Counted from the stretch's first letter, positions 26,168-35,925 are shown. The stretch: DNA of 49,624 nucleotides from Alkalihalophilus marmarensis DSM 21297 (GCF_000474275.2 NZ_ATAE01000025.1:1-49624); one strand, 5' to 3'. Notes: generated by a model from the letters alone, not told the origin. Program-made: numbers and translations.

Positions 26168-26628
26168 TGGCTGCTTGAATATACAATGATTCTTTTTCGT
26201 GCCTTAATGATCGTCCAAGCAATGACTGCGCCTATAAGTGCGCCTGCAGTGTTTAAAATCAGATCATCAATATTGGCTACTCGGTGGGTAAACAAAAACT
26301 GGCTCACTTCAATAATGGATGAAGTGCAAAAGCCTATTAATGCAACCAACCCTATACTTCTTAATTTTGAGAATAACGCATATAAAAAGAATCCAAAAGG
26401 CACAAACATAACGATATTCCCTAATAAAATTCGAATCGGATCCATAATATCTGGGCTAAAAACGGCAATTCGGTAAATGCTTCTAAATGGAATGAGGTTA
26501 TAATTCCTTCCCCCAGGAGCCGCAGACCCTAGAGAAGCACCGTAATTCCAGGCAAGCAGTGTCACATAAAACAGAGCCCCTAAATAAAGAAAGAAAACTA
26601 TGTACATTAATTTTTTTCTATTTGTCAC
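26152..26628 (-). CDS. VanZ-family membrane protein
   Basis: 158 aa from a GTG start. Four to five hydrophobic segments with the VanZ signature: YNLIPFRSIYRI near residue 45, GNIVMFVPFGFFLY, and SSIIEVSQFLFTHRVANIDDLILNTAGALIG. VanZ itself raises teicoplanin resistance slightly, but most chromosomal members have no proven function. Confidence 0.85.
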   Translation of the reverse strand: MTNRKKLMYIVFFLYLGALFYVTLLAWNYGASLGSAAPGGRNYNLIPFRSIYRIAVFSPDIMDPIRILLGNIVMFVPFGFFLYALFSKLRSIGLVALIGFCTSSIIEVSQFLFTHRVANIDDLILNTAGALIGAVIAWTIIKARKRIIVYSSSQKSSL

Positions 26629-26757
26629 GGTGCCAACACCCCAAAACTAATCTGTTATATTCATTATTAGTCGTATACCCGATTTTGACAAGCTCTTTTC
26701 ATCGACAACATTTTTTTCACGATTAACCGTCATTTTACCAAACGAAAACAGATAAAA

Positions 26758-26790
26758 AAAGCTTAAGGATTTGTATAATCCTTAAGCTTT
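26758..26790 (-). terminator. Terminator of sspN
   Basis: A 13-bp perfect stem AAAGCTTAAGGAT/ATCCTTAAGCTTT with a 7-nt loop. The 26629-26757 stretch beyond it holds nothing else recognised. Confidence 0.85.
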
Positions 26791-26805
26791 ATCTTTGTTT
26801 TATTC

Positions 26806-26943
26806 CTACCCTTTAGGAGGAACGTAATCAGGCTGTTCATTGCCTTTAGTATTCATTTTTTTGCCTTTGTTCGTAGGTTCTTCACGCGGCTGCGTTCCGA
26901 GATGGTTAGGTCGGTATTGGTTAAAAGCTGTCGTTTTTTTCAA
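26806..26943 (-). CDS. sspN: Small acid-soluble spore protein N
   Basis: 45 aa from a TTG at 26943, six bases after GGAGGGG. The sequence has the SspN pattern NHLGTQPREEPTNKGKKM followed by PDYVPPKG. SspN is a minor forespore protein degraded after germination. It is followed by a strong terminator and preceded by sigma-G-like elements (26963-26991). Confidence 0.8.
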   Translation of the reverse strand: MKKTTAFNQYRPNHLGTQPREEPTNKGKKMNTKGNEQPDYVPPKG

Positions 26944-26962
26944 TGAAATCCCCTCCTCACCT

Positions 26963-26991
26963 TAGGATGGCACGGAGATCATTAAATATGA
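26963..26991 (-). promoter_or_regulatory. Predicted sigma-G promoter of sspN
   Basis: On the minus strand TCATA and CATCCTA are separated by 17 nt. The -10 matches the consensus fully; the -35 differs at its first base. Confidence 0.55.
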
Positions 26992-27018
26992 CTGGAAACA
27001 TCTTTTTATAACTTACCT

Positions 27019-27147
27019 CTATTTATTAATTGCGTGACGCTGCTCCCACTTTTCTTCAAGCTGCTCTAATAATACCTTACTTTTTAAAATTTCTTCTTTA
27101 TTCTCTCTCACTAATTGATCAAATGACACTTTTCTGACTTTTCTCAT
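27019..27147 (-). CDS. FbpB-like small basic protein
   Basis: 42 aa, MRKVRKVSFDQLVRENKEEI and a charged helix ending EKWEQRHAINK. The pattern matches FbpB-family peptides, which in B. subtilis are Fur-controlled and assist the iron-sparing sRNA FsrA. The ribosome site is GAGGAG. No Fur box is evident by eye in the short upstream gap, so the iron link rests on family resemblance. Confidence 0.6.
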   Translation of the reverse strand: MRKVRKVSFDQLVRENKEEILKSKVLLEQLEEKWEQRHAINK

Positions 27148-27206
27148 TAGAAACACTCCTCTTGTTTTTTATCCAGTTTGGCAACAGAGGAGGTTTTTTA
27201 TACATG

Positions 27207-27935
27207 TTAACGCCCATTTTTTATTTGATCTTTCGTATCTGTAGGACTAATATATACTTTTCCTGATTCATCTATTGTCATTAAGAATATCTCTTTAGGG
27301 TTTTTGTACCCTTCTTTATGAATTAATTCTCGTAACCATTCAATGTTTCCAAGATTTTTTAAATTGGCATGAATAATCTGTCCATCCTCAATAATTACAG
27401 AAGGATACCCTTTGTTTGGGGTTTGTTTATTTAAATCATTCGGTGTGGCACTATCATAAGCAGACTTTTTGATAACACTAATTTGGCCATTCATTTCTAG
27501 TACAGCATAATCCACCTCACTTAAATCGCTTGCTCCATTTAAGCGCATATCCATCATAAACGACTCAAGTGTAACCTTTACTTTTCGTAATTGCTGATGA
27601 AGTATGACACCATTCCTTGCTAATATAATTGGTTCATCTTCAATAACCCTTCTAAAACGCGGGGTTTTTAGTGCAATCATACTAAGTGATAAATGGAGGC
27701 CGGCAATAGCAGCAGCTGCCGTAATCGGTCCTTGCAGTGCAAGAGATCCATCTGTTAAAGCTTCTCCTAAAATATCACCTATAACGACTCCAAATATAAA
27801 ATCAAGCGCATCAATAGAACCCATGGAACGCTGCCCTACTACCTTTACAATTAAAAAAATATATACATACACAATAATGGCTCTTATTAAGAATCCATGA
27901 ATCGGTAATGTCTCAGATCCTAACCAAATGTCCAC
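27207..27935 (-). CDS. YetF/DUF421-type membrane protein
   Basis: 242 aa from a GTG after AGGGGG. Three hydrophobic segments occupy residues about 12-90, with the signature VKVVGQRSMGSIDALDFIFGVVIGDILGEA. A cytosolic tail (IEDEPIILARNGVILHQQLRKVKVT, LNGASDLSEVDYAVLEMNGQISV) forms the DUF421 domain. Related proteins occur in spore-associated operons together with DUF1657 proteins, and a DUF1657 gene lies just upstream here. Role unknown, possibly in the spore inner membrane. Confidence 0.85.
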   Translation of the reverse strand: MDIWLGSETLPIHGFLIRAIIVYVYIFLIVKVVGQRSMGSIDALDFIFGVVIGDILGEALTDGSLALQGPITAAAAIAGLHLSLSMIALKTPRFRRVIEDEPIILARNGVILHQQLRKVKVTLESFMMDMRLNGASDLSEVDYAVLEMNGQISVIKKSAYDSATPNDLNKQTPNKGYPSVIIEDGQIIHANLKNLGNIEWLRELIHKEGYKNPKEIFLMTIDESGKVYISPTDTKDQIKNGR

Positions 27936-27963
27936 TTTGAATCCCCCTATTCCGCATTCATGA

Positions 27964-27997
27964 GATAAAACCGAAGAGCAACATCTTCGGTTTTATC
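27964..27997 (-). terminator. Terminator of the DUF1657 gene
   Basis: A 14-bp perfect stem GATAAAACCGAAGA/TCTTCGGTTTTATC with a 6-nt loop. It separates the DUF1657 gene from the YetF gene. Confidence 0.85.
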
Positions 27998-28025
27998 TTT
28001 TAAAAACGCCTATGAATGAGTGTTG

Positions 28026-28292
28026 TTAATTACTTTGTTGATTTTTGTTTTGAGCCTGATTTTGATTAGCCTCACCTTGATTGGGCTCACTTTGACTAAA
28101 CTGTGGTTCTTCATTTAATACTTGAGCATATCTTCCTTCAAGCAATGTAAGAATATTCTTTTGCTGTTCGGCTAATTGTTCAAACATTTGCTTTGCTTTT
28201 TGATTTTCGGTTTCTAAACTGAATTGCGTTAAGCTCGATTGAACAGATTGTGCAGCTGCAATTGCTTGCTGCATTTGTGTTTGGACAGTCAT
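28026..28292 (-). CDS. DUF1657 spore-associated protein
   Basis: 88 aa from the ATG at 28292. The N-terminal 65 residues (MTVQTQMQQAIAAAQSVQSS, TENQKAKQMFEQLAEQQKNIL, LNEEPQF) are a DUF1657 helical pair. The C-terminal 25 residues are Gln/Asn-rich low complexity. Ferritin-like or YtfJ-type partners are known for the family, but no enzyme motif is present. It begins 9 bases after the preceding 47-aa gene, forming a small operon. Confidence 0.75.
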   Translation of the reverse strand: MTVQTQMQQAIAAAQSVQSSLTQFSLETENQKAKQMFEQLAEQQKNILTLLEGRYAQVLNEEPQFSQSEPNQGEANQNQAQNKNQQSN

Positions 28293-28301
28293 TAAAATCA
28301 C

Positions 28302-28445
28302 CTACGAACGTTGATTTTTGTTCATTTTTTTTGCTTCTACTTCCGCATAAGACGCAAACTCTGTATCATAATGATTCTCTTTCCCTTGCTGTTTCGCATT
28401 ATTGTTACGTTGTGCATTGGCATTGCCTTTCTTCTGACGACCCAT
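28302..28445 (-). CDS. Small Asn/Gln-rich protein, possibly gamma-type SASP-related
   Basis: 47 aa with AAGGAG before the ATG. It reads MGRQKKGNANAQRNNNAKQQ then YDTEFASYAEVEAKKMNKN. The TEFAS element and Asn/Gln richness recall gamma-type spore proteins, although it is much shorter and lacks the internal repeat. Forespore expression is supported by sigma-G-like elements upstream (ACATA, 17 nt, CACAATA). The family call is tentative; that it is a real gene is more certain. Confidence 0.5.
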   Translation of the reverse strand: MGRQKKGNANAQRNNNAKQQGKENHYDTEFASYAEVEAKKMNKNQRS

Positions 28446-28470
28446 TTTCTCATCTCCTTAAAAGTAAAAT

Positions 28471-28498
28471 AAACGTACATTCCATATTGTGTACGTTT
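28471..28498. promoter_or_regulatory. Perfect inverted repeat in a spore-gene promoter
   Basis: AAACGTACA and TGTACGTTT, 9 bp each, are separated by 10 nt and overlap the predicted -10 of the 47-aa gene. It could be an operator or a leader hairpin. Confidence 0.5.
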
Positions 28499-28533
28499 GA
28501 TTTAAATTTATGTTGGTAAAATACAAGCAAAAA

Positions 28534-28565
28534 ACCCCACTCGCAAACTAACCTGCAAGTGGGGT
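28534..28565 (-). terminator. Terminator of the RND exporter gene region
   Basis: The stem ACCCCACTCGCA/TGCAAGTGGGGT lies 8 nt beyond the exporter stop on the minus strand. Confidence 0.75.
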
Positions 28566-28572
28566 ATTTGAA

Positions 28573-31500
28573 TTATTGATCTTTATCTTTTTTATTTTCT
28601 TTTGAGGTATGAACAATTTGTTCTAACAATTTCAGAATGTCATCTTTTGATAAGGAATCATCCTGAGTAATTTGATCTTTTGAATTTTCATCCTTTGACA
28701 CATTTGAGATTATTTGTTCGCTTCGTTCCGGATCTTCAAGTGCTTCGTTTTCTGGACGATTCGAGCTCGAGTCAGCGATCGATTGTTCAGTATAGCCATA
28801 CTCACTTACTCGTTCTGTTTCAACGATTGGTGGAAGAGATCTCGCACGATCATCCACTTCACTAAATTCTCCTTCGACTGTCACATAACGCCTTCTTCTT
28901 GTTTGTTTATCAAATAAACTGTAAACAACCGGTATGACAAACAATGTAAGGAACGTGCTACTGATTAACCCGCCAATAACAGCAAGAGCCATCGGCTGCT
29001 GCAGCTCGGCTCCTTCACCTAAACCAAGGGCTAATGGAACCATCCCTAAAATCGTTGTAAGAGAGGTCATTAAAATTGGTCTCGTACGGTCTTTTACAGA
29101 CACAACCAACGCTTCAAACGTAGTCATTCCGCTTGCTTTACGTTGATTAACATAATCCACTAACACGATGGCATTATTAACGACAATACCTATCAAGACG
29201 ATAAGCCCAATAAACACCGTTACACTTAATGCTGTTTGCGTTGCAAGTAGAGCAAGTGCCACGCCGATCACAACAAGCGGTACTGTGAACATAATAACAA
29301 ACGGCATTTTAAAGGATTCAAATTGAGCCGCCATGACAAGATAAATGAAGATGATCGCAAGTACAACAGCTAAGGCCATGCTGCCAATCGAATCTTCTAA
29401 TAGCTCTTGTTCCCCGCCGTAGCTGAATGTCGTCTGCTCATCTAATTCTACTTCATCCACAGCTTCTTCGACAAGCCTGCTAATATCACCAAGAGTAGTA
29501 GATGTTGAGTAATAAACAGTAAACTCTACAGCCTCTTCCTGCTGCATGCGCTGAATCGTTGCCGGGCTCTCTCCCTCCACTATTTCAGCTACTTCACTTA
29601 AAGCTACAAATTCACCATTTCCGTTTTGAAGCTGTAGATTTTCAAGTGCCTCAATATCCTCGGTGAATTCAGGATCTAATTGCACCAAAATATCGTATAG
29701 ATTATTATCTTCTGTCTGCAATGCAGAAGCTAATTGACCCCTTGTTAAATCATGCACCTGCTGGGCAATTTGCGCTGGTGCTAATGCATTTTCCCGAGCA
29801 AGCGTCCGGTCCACTTCAATTTGAATTTCAGGACTTGTTTCTTCAATACTTAATTCTAAGTCACGGACTTCACGTATTGATAATAACTCTTCTTCTAATT
29901 CTTGGGCAGATTCATATAACCGTTCAGAATTTGGGTCACTGATCGTAAAGACTAATGTATTAGCTTCCGTACCTAGTGAACCTACCGTTGATAAAGAAAT
30001 TTCTGCATCACGATCTACTCTTGCTACTTCTGATTCGATTGACTCAATAAAGTCACTAGTTGAAATCTGGCGCTGGTCAAGCGGAGCCATATTAACAAAT
30101 ATTTGCGCCTGATGGCTTCCTGAGTTTCCGCTCATGACATTTTGATCACTTGAGCCTGCTGTTGAAACAAAATCAGAAATTTCTCTGTAATCACTTAAGA
30201 CGTCTTCAATTGCATTGACTGTATCTTGAGTGCGGTCAACCGTAGTTCCTTGCTCTAGCTCTACATCAACAGTAAATGTTCCTTGATCGCTGTCAGGAAT
30301 TAATTCAGTGCCGACATTCATTAAACCTAAGCCACCTGCAACAAGTAAAATAAACGTAATGAAGAGTACGGCTAGACGATGCATTAATACCCAGCGAATC
30401 GAGCGGTCCATTCCTTTCATAAAGGAAGACTGCATTCGTTTTGCTTCACGATCTTCATTCGGCTTCTTCAATATTCTGCTTGCAATCATTGGTACGACTG
30501 TTAAAGCAACCAATAAAGAGGCAAGCAAACTGAAGGAAACAGCTAATGCAAACTCTCTAAATAAGTTAGCAACAAGCCCGCTGATAAACACGATAGGTAA
30601 AAAGACCGAAACGGTTGTCAGCGTAGAGGCAATAATCGCACTTGAGACTTCTTTTGTTCCATCAAGCGCTGCTTGTTTTGGTTTTTTATTCATTGATAAA
30701 TGCCTGTATATATTCTCGATTACCACAATAGCATTATCAACAAGCATCCCAATTCCTAACGCCAGGCCGCCTAAACTCATTAGATTTAAGCCGATTCCAG
30801 CAAAATATAAAAAGGCAAACGTAACAATAATTGAAAAAGGTATTGCAATACCGACAATTAAAGGCGTCTTCAAATTACGAAGGAAGAAGAACAAGACCAG
30901 CATAGCTAGAATCCCCCCGAAAATAAGGGCATTTGTGACACTAGCAATCGCTGAATTAATATAACTTCCTTCATCGTATAACATGACAGCATTCAGCTCA
31001 TCATATTTTGAATCATCCAGAAGTTCATCCATTCGGTCATTTACGGCATTAGATACTAAAACCGTATTTGATTCAGACTCTTTCATAATGGTGAATTGAA
31101 TAGCTGGTTCTTGATTAGCTCTAGTGATCACTTCTGTATCACCAGTAGTCACCTCAACCTCAGCCACATCGGTTAATGTGAGTTCACTGCCGTCAGCAGA
31201 AACACCCACTACTAATTCTTCAATTTCTTCCACTGTAACAAGCTCACTGATCACACGAGTTGTTAAGCTTAAGTCACCATTAGAAACAGTACCACCTGGC
31301 ATGGAGGTATTGTGAGATTGAATCGTTTGAATAATGTCTTGCTGTGTTAGATTATTGGTTGTCAGTTCATCTTGATTTAAATTAATCTGTACTTCTTCAA
31401 TCATGCTTCCAGCTTCGTCAATACTTGCTACACCTGGAACTTTCTCTAACTCAAGTCTTAGATCATCAACTAAATCTTGAATAGCTAAAATATCGTCATC

Positions 31501-31923
31501 ACCCGTAATGGCAAGCTGCATCATCGGCATCATGGATGGATCGAACTTTAAAAAGCTCGGTTCGTTCGCATCATCAGGAAGAGGTGTTTGACGGATCGTA
31601 TTTATAATGTCTAGTTCTACATCATCAATAGATGTAGTCCAGCTGAATTCAAGCAAAATCAGCGTCATACCCTCACTGGTCGTTGAACTAATTTTATTCA
31701 GCCCAGACGTGGTCGCAAGCTGACTTTCAAGAGGCTTAGTCACTTTATCTTCTACTTCTTCTGGACTTGCCCCTGAATAACTCGTTACAACAGCCGCTAC
31801 AGGAGGATTGATATTAGGGAAAAGCTGCAGGGGTAAATTCGTAACAGAGACAAAGCCGAAAATTAAAAACAAAAGCATTGCCACAATTGTAAATTTAGGG
31901 CGTCTGATTGAAAAGTTTGTCAT
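28573..31923 (-). CDS. RND efflux transporter (AcrB/SwrC-like)
   Basis: 1116 aa. N-terminal membrane helix (FTIVAMLLFLIFGFVSVTNLP), two large extracytoplasmic loops and twelve membrane helices. The proton-relay helix reads GIGMLVDNAIVVIENIYRH, and a second copy IGLIVLIGIVVNNAIVLVDYVNQR lies in the C-terminal half. B. subtilis SwrC/YerP (about 1065 aa) is the closest well-known relative; it exports surfactin and similar amphiphiles. Here a roughly 90-residue acidic tail (residues about 1025-1116, ending EQIVHTSKENKKDKDQ) extends into the cytoplasm. No membrane-fusion partner gene is adjacent, as usual for Gram-positive members. A MarR gene lies directly upstream. Confidence 0.92.
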   Translation of the reverse strand: MTNFSIRRPKFTIVAMLLFLIFGFVSVTNLPLQLFPNINPPVAAVVTSYSGASPEEVEDKVTKPLESQLATTSGLNKISSTTSEGMTLILLEFSWTTSIDDVELDIINTIRQTPLPDDANEPSFLKFDPSMMPMMQLAITGDDDILAIQDLVDDLRLELEKVPGVASIDEAGSMIEEVQINLNQDELTTNNLTQQDIIQTIQSHNTSMPGGTVSNGDLSLTTRVISELVTVEEIEELVVGVSADGSELTLTDVAEVEVTTGDTEVITRANQEPAIQFTIMKESESNTVLVSNAVNDRMDELLDDSKYDELNAVMLYDEGSYINSAIASVTNALIFGGILAMLVLFFFLRNLKTPLIVGIAIPFSIIVTFAFLYFAGIGLNLMSLGGLALGIGMLVDNAIVVIENIYRHLSMNKKPKQAALDGTKEVSSAIIASTLTTVSVFLPIVFISGLVANLFREFALAVSFSLLASLLVALTVVPMIASRILKKPNEDREAKRMQSSFMKGMDRSIRWVLMHRLAVLFITFILLVAGGLGLMNVGTELIPDSDQGTFTVDVELEQGTTVDRTQDTVNAIEDVLSDYREISDFVSTAGSSDQNVMSGNSGSHQAQIFVNMAPLDQRQISTSDFIESIESEVARVDRDAEISLSTVGSLGTEANTLVFTISDPNSERLYESAQELEEELLSIREVRDLELSIEETSPEIQIEVDRTLARENALAPAQIAQQVHDLTRGQLASALQTEDNNLYDILVQLDPEFTEDIEALENLQLQNGNGEFVALSEVAEIVEGESPATIQRMQQEEAVEFTVYYSTSTTLGDISRLVEEAVDEVELDEQTTFSYGGEQELLEDSIGSMALAVVLAIIFIYLVMAAQFESFKMPFVIMFTVPLVVIGVALALLATQTALSVTVFIGLIVLIGIVVNNAIVLVDYVNQRKASGMTTFEALVVSVKDRTRPILMTSLTTILGMVPLALGLGEGAELQQPMALAVIGGLISSTFLTLFVIPVVYSLFDKQTRRRRYVTVEGEFSEVDDRARSLPPIVETERVSEYGYTEQSIADSSSNRPENEALEDPERSEQIISNVSKDENSKDQITQDDSLSKDDILKLLEQIVHTSKENKKDKDQ

Positions 31924-32023
31924 TTGTGCGTTTTCTCCTTTGTTTATGCGCGATTTTTCTATAAGTTAACAAGAAGACATACAATAAAACGTATATGTAC
32001 TTGTACTTTTCATTTCGAATGGG

Positions 32024-32068
32024 TTAACTGTTTAATGTCTTACTGTTTAATTTCTTAACTGTTTTCAT
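32024..32068. promoter_or_regulatory. Three direct repeats upstream of the RND gene (putative MarR operators)
   Basis: TTAACTGTTTAATGTC, TTACTGTTTAATTTC and TTAACTGTTTTC follow one another directly with a 15-16 nt period. Each core TTAAC-TG-TTTAA is a partial dyad of the size bound by MarR dimers. They lie in the gap between the MarR stop and the exporter start. Confidence 0.5.
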
Positions 32069-32122
32069 ACTAAATGATTTCAAAATAGTTAGCAATTACT
32101 TTCACTTACAAGGGATAAATGT

Positions 32123-32572
32123 TCACGATTTGTCCTTTTTTTCTTTCATTATGATCTCATCGAGCTTTTGAAGTGTGTCTCTGACATGATATAAGTCTTC
32201 AATTGGTAGTTTCGTTAAATAGATATTCATCATTTTTTGTTCGAGCTTAAATAATTCATGTTGAATTCTCTGACCATTGTTCCCTAATATCAGGTTCATT
32301 TCTCTTCGATTTTCATGATTTACTTCTCTGATTACAATGTCTTCCTCTTCAAGTTTTGTCATCGATTGACTAACAGCGCTCTTGGAGATTTCAAAGTACT
32401 GCGCTATTTCTGAAATGGTTGTTTCCGGTTTTTTTAAAATAAGAAATAAAATGGCCACCTGTCTTTTTGTTAAATGAAATTCATTTAATATTTCTAAATC
32501 AGGAATGAAGTGCTTTCCAATACTTCTCATTAGATCATCTAGTTCAATTAATACTTTTTTATATTCTTCCAT
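32123..32572 (-). CDS. MarR-family transcription regulator
   Basis: 149 aa from the ATG at 32572, nine bases after GGAG. The winged helix-turn-helix is clear: LTKRQVAILFLILKKPETTI, SEIAQYFEISKSAVSQSMTK as the recognition unit, and VIREVNHENRREMNLIL as the wing. It probably represses the downstream exporter and itself. A perfect palindrome covers its own promoter (32603-32617). The ligand is unknown. Confidence 0.88.
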   Translation of the reverse strand: MEEYKKVLIELDDLMRSIGKHFIPDLEILNEFHLTKRQVAILFLILKKPETTISEIAQYFEISKSAVSQSMTKLEEEDIVIREVNHENRREMNLILGNNGQRIQHELFKLEQKMMNIYLTKLPIEDLYHVRDTLQKLDEIIMKEKKDKS

Positions 32573-32602
32573 TCTCACCATCTCCAGCTTTCTAATCCAT
32601 TT

Positions 32603-32617
32603 CTAGAAACTTTCTAG
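32603..32617. promoter_or_regulatory. Palindromic operator in the marR promoter
   Basis: CTAGAAA-C-TTTCTAG is a perfect 7-bp dyad. On the minus strand it overlaps a likely -10 (TAGAAA) that is 17 nt from TTGAAA, so binding would block transcription. Confidence 0.5.
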
Positions 32618-32658
32618 GTTGATTTTAACAAGCTTTCAATAAAAAAGATATTCATATC

Positions 32659-32692
32659 AAAAAACAGCCTGCCGCACAGGCAGACTGTTTTT
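32659..32692 (-). terminator. Terminator of citB
   Basis: The stem AAACAGCCTGCC/GGCAGACTGTTT-type with one bulge per arm, followed by T run on the minus strand, just past the aconitase stop. Confidence 0.75.
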
Positions 32693-32713
32693 CTTATGAT
32701 TGCTCCAATTCGT

Positions 32714-35437
32714 TTATGCTTCGATTTGAGCAAATTTACTGCGTAGTACCATTTGAAGGATACCGCCATGACGGTAGTAATCCATTTCAACTTCACTATC
32801 AAAACGAACAAGTACTTCAAATTCTTTTTGGTTGCCATCTTTATCCGTTGCAACAACATTCACCATATCACGAGGTCTAACATCGTTTGTGATTTGTACA
32901 TCGAATGCTTCTTCTCCAGTTAATCCAAGAGACTCCGCACTGTCGCCTTCTTTGAATTGAAGTGGAAGAACACCCATAAGTACTAGGTTACTGCGGTGAA
33001 TACGCTCATAGCTCTCAGCGATAACTGTTTTAATGCCAAGAAGGTTTGTACCTTTAGCAGCCCAGTCACGCGAGCTTCCCATACCGTAATCTTTACCAGC
33101 AAGGATCGCAAGACCAGTATTTGTTTCTTTGTATTTCATAGCTGCATCATAAATTGACATAACTTCGCCTGTTGGCCAGAACGTTGTGTAGCCGCCTTCT
33201 GTACCAGGAGCAATTTGGTTACGGATACGAATGTTAGCAAATGTACCTCTCATCATTACGTCATGGTTACCACGACGAGAACCATAAGAGTTGAAGTCAC
33301 GAGGCTCAACGCCTTTAGAGATCAAGTATTTACCAGCAGGTGTATCTTTACCAATTGCACCAGCAGGTGAGATATGGTCAGTTGTTACCGTATCACCAAA
33401 CTTACCAATTACACGCAGGCTTGATAATGGTGTGATATCTTTAGGATCTTTTGAAAGACCTTCAAAGAACGGAGGATTTGCAATGTAAGTAGACTCATCA
33501 TCCCACTTATAAAGCGCATCGTCAGTTGTTTTAATTTCATTCCAACGATCGTTGCTGTCGAATACATCATTATATTCACGACGGAATAGTTCTGGTGTAA
33601 CCGTTTTGTTAACAACGTCTTTTACTTCATCAGCTGTAGGCCAGATGTCTTTGAAGAATACATCTTTACCATCTTTATCTTGACCGATTGGATCATTTTG
33701 AAGGTCAATGTCTACCGTACCAGCAAGAGCATAAGCCACGACAAGCGGCGGTGAAGCTAGGTAGTTAGCTTTCACTAGCGGGTGAATACGCCCTTCAAAG
33801 TTACGGTTACCAGAAAGTACAGATGTAACTGTAAGGTCATTCGCTGCAACTGCTGCTTCAACCTCGTCTTCTAGAGGACCAGAGTTACCGATACATGTTG
33901 TACAGCCGTAACCTACGATGTTAAAGCCTAATTGCTCCATGTATGGAAGTAATCCTGAATCTTTTAAGTAGCCTGTAACAACCTTCGAACCAGGTGCTAG
34001 AGATGTCTTAACAAATGTAGGAACATCTAGACCAAGCTCTACTGCTTTTTTCGCTACAAGTCCAGCCCCGACAAGTACGTAAGGGTTAGAAGTGTTCGTA
34101 CAGCTAGTGATTGCTGCAATAGCGATTGAGCCCGTTGTCATTTCTGCTTCACGGCCATCTTTAAAGCTTACTGCAACTTTCTTATTGAACTCATCTTCTG
34201 TTAATCCTAGACCTTGAGTTCCTTGTGGTGCCACAACTGCATCACGGAAAGATTTCTGCATTTGTGAAAGTGGAACTAAATCTTGAGGACGCTTAGGACC
34301 AGAAAGATTCGCTTCGATTTGAGAAAGGTCAATTTCTACTGTATCTGTGTAAACTGGATCTGCTGTTTCACCAGCTACATAGAATAAGTTGTTTGCACGG
34401 CTGTACTCTTCAACAAGCTTAATTTGTTCTTCAGAGCGACCAGTTAGTCTCATGTAGTTAAGAGCTTCCTCATCTACAGGGAAGAATCCGCATGTTGCAC
34501 CGTATTCTGGAGCCATGTTAGAAATTGTTGCACGGTCAGCTAGTGGCATTTCAGCTAGTCCTGGACCGAAGAATTCAACAAATTTACCAACAACTTTTTT
34601 CTCACGAAGTACTTGTGTTACTTTAAGTGCTACGTCTGTAGCTGTTGTTCCGCTCGGAAGAGATCCGACAAATTTACATCCGATAACTTCTGGAACTGGG
34701 AAGTATGAAGGTTGTCCAAGCATTCCGGCTTCCGCTTCGATACCACCAACACCCCATCCAAGGACACCAATACCATTGATCATCGTTGTATGAGAGTCAG
34801 TACCTACTAATGTGTCAGGGAATGCAACTGTTTCGCCGTCTTGCTCAACAGCGTGAACAACATTTGCTAAATACTCTAAGTTAACTTGGTGAACGATCCC
34901 TGTTGCTGGCGGTACAGCATTGTAGTTGTTAAATGCTTTTTTAGCCCAGCTAAGGAATTGATAACGCTCTTCGTTACGTTGGAATTCAAGATTCATATTA
35001 AAGTCAAGTGAATCATTTGTACCTGCTTTGTCCACCTGTACAGAGTGGTCAATAACAAGGTCTACTGGAATTTCAGGATTGATTTGGTCAGGGTCGCCGC
35101 CCATATCAGCCATTGCTTTACGTAGAGACGCTAAGTCAACAACTGCTGGTACACCAGTGAAGTCTTGTAGGATTACGCGTGATGGTTTGAATGGAACGTC
35201 GATTTCTTTTAATTCGTTTGTTCCCCATTTCGCAAGGTTCTCAACATGCTCCTTTTTGATTACATAGCCATCATGTTGACGAAGCACCGATTCAAGTAAA
35301 ACCTTTACTGAATATGGAAGTTTCGTCACATTACCTACTCCAGCATCTTCTAATGCCTTTAGTGAGTAGTAGTTATACGTCTTTCCGTCAATTGAAAATG
35401 ACGAACGTGCATTAAAAACATCCTGTTTGTTTGACAT
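32714..35437 (-). CDS. citB: Aconitate hydratase (AcnA type)
   Basis: 907 aa from the ATG at 35437 ([14 protein letters not shown]), after AAGGAGGG; B. subtilis CitB has 909 aa. It isomerises citrate to isocitrate in the TCA cycle using a 4Fe-4S cluster. Cluster Cys lie in [18 protein letters not shown] and [14 protein letters not shown]. Other conserved text is [19 protein letters not shown] and [16 protein letters not shown]. The family can also bind RNA when iron is short. The 270-nt gap to sspO contains an AGTAAGCGCTTTAA element that weakly resembles a CcpA site. Confidence 0.97.
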   Translation of the reverse strand: MSNKQDVFNARSSFSIDGKTYNYYSLKALEDAGVGNVTKLPYSVKVLLESVLRQHDGYVIKKEHVENLAKWGTNELKEIDVPFKPSRVILQDFTGVPAVVDLASLRKAMADMGGDPDQINPEIPVDLVIDHSVQVDKAGTNDSLDFNMNLEFQRNEERYQFLSWAKKAFNNYNAVPPATGIVHQVNLEYLANVVHAVEQDGETVAFPDTLVGTDSHTTMINGIGVLGWGVGGIEAEAGMLGQPSYFPVPEVIGCKFVGSLPSGTTATDVALKVTQVLREKKVVGKFVEFFGPGLAEMPLADRATISNMAPEYGATCGFFPVDEEALNYMRLTGRSEEQIKLVEEYSRANNLFYVAGETADPVYTDTVEIDLSQIEANLSGPKRPQDLVPLSQMQKSFRDAVVAPQGTQGLGLTEDEFNKKVAVSFKDGREAEMTTGSIAIAAITSCTNTSNPYVLVGAGLVAKKAVELGLDVPTFVKTSLAPGSKVVTGYLKDSGLLPYMEQLGFNIVGYGCTTCIGNSGPLEDEVEAAVAANDLTVTSVLSGNRNFEGRIHPLVKANYLASPPLVVAYALAGTVDIDLQNDPIGQDKDGKDVFFKDIWPTADEVKDVVNKTVTPELFRREYNDVFDSNDRWNEIKTTDDALYKWDDESTYIANPPFFEGLSKDPKDITPLSSLRVIGKFGDTVTTDHISPAGAIGKDTPAGKYLISKGVEPRDFNSYGSRRGNHDVMMRGTFANIRIRNQIAPGTEGGYTTFWPTGEVMSIYDAAMKYKETNTGLAILAGKDYGMGSSRDWAAKGTNLLGIKTVIAESYERIHRSNLVLMGVLPLQFKEGDSAESLGLTGEEAFDVQITNDVRPRDMVNVVATDKDGNQKEFEVLVRFDSEVEMDYYRHGGILQMVLRSKFAQIEA

Positions 35438-35707
35438 ATGTATACCCTCCTTCTCCAGACTATCATACCGCAAACTGTCAAAATTGTCTAAATGAATGAT
35501 CCGCAGTTTTTAGACGGTATGTTGATAAGAAATAGTAAGCGCTTTAATTTATGTACGCGCACTTCCTTCTTTAGAATAGCAAAAGTTGTCTTAAGAATAA
35601 ATGGATTTTTGAAATTTTGTAGACAATTTAGCAAAAATATTTCGATTGCTGTCTAAATGCATATGAAAATCTGTTGAATGTACACACTAAGAGCGGAGGT
35701 GAAATCA

Positions 35708-35869
35708 ATGACAAAGAAGAAGTCAAACCACATTATTCCGGGTATGAATCATGCTTCAGGACAAGGCAAGGGTACTGGGTACAACTCACAATTTAATCAA
35801 GAATCTGCTAACGAGCCATTAACTGAAATGGAACGTCAGAATAACAAGAAGACGAAGAAGCGCCAGTAA
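35708..35869 (+). CDS. sspO: Small acid-soluble spore protein O
   Basis: 53 aa. [20 protein letters not shown] and [16 protein letters not shown] match SspO (CotK). GCGGAGGTG precedes the ATG. It is divergent from citB, as in B. subtilis where sspO and sspP neighbour citB. Sigma-G-like elements GCATA and CACACTA lie upstream but with a 19-nt spacer, so that promoter call is weak. Confidence 0.92.
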   Translation: MTKKKSNHIIPGMNHASGQGKGTGYNSQFNQESANEPLTEMERQNNKKTKKRQ

Positions 35870-35925
35870 GAGCTGGTTCGACTGATGACGAATACGTTTG
35901 CTCGAGTTGAAATTGAACACTATAA

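Noticed and set aside
30308-30964. 218-codon open frame on the plus strand
   Set aside because: It is antisense to the RND exporter gene, Ile/Lys/Thr-rich with no recognisable domain and no ribosome site.
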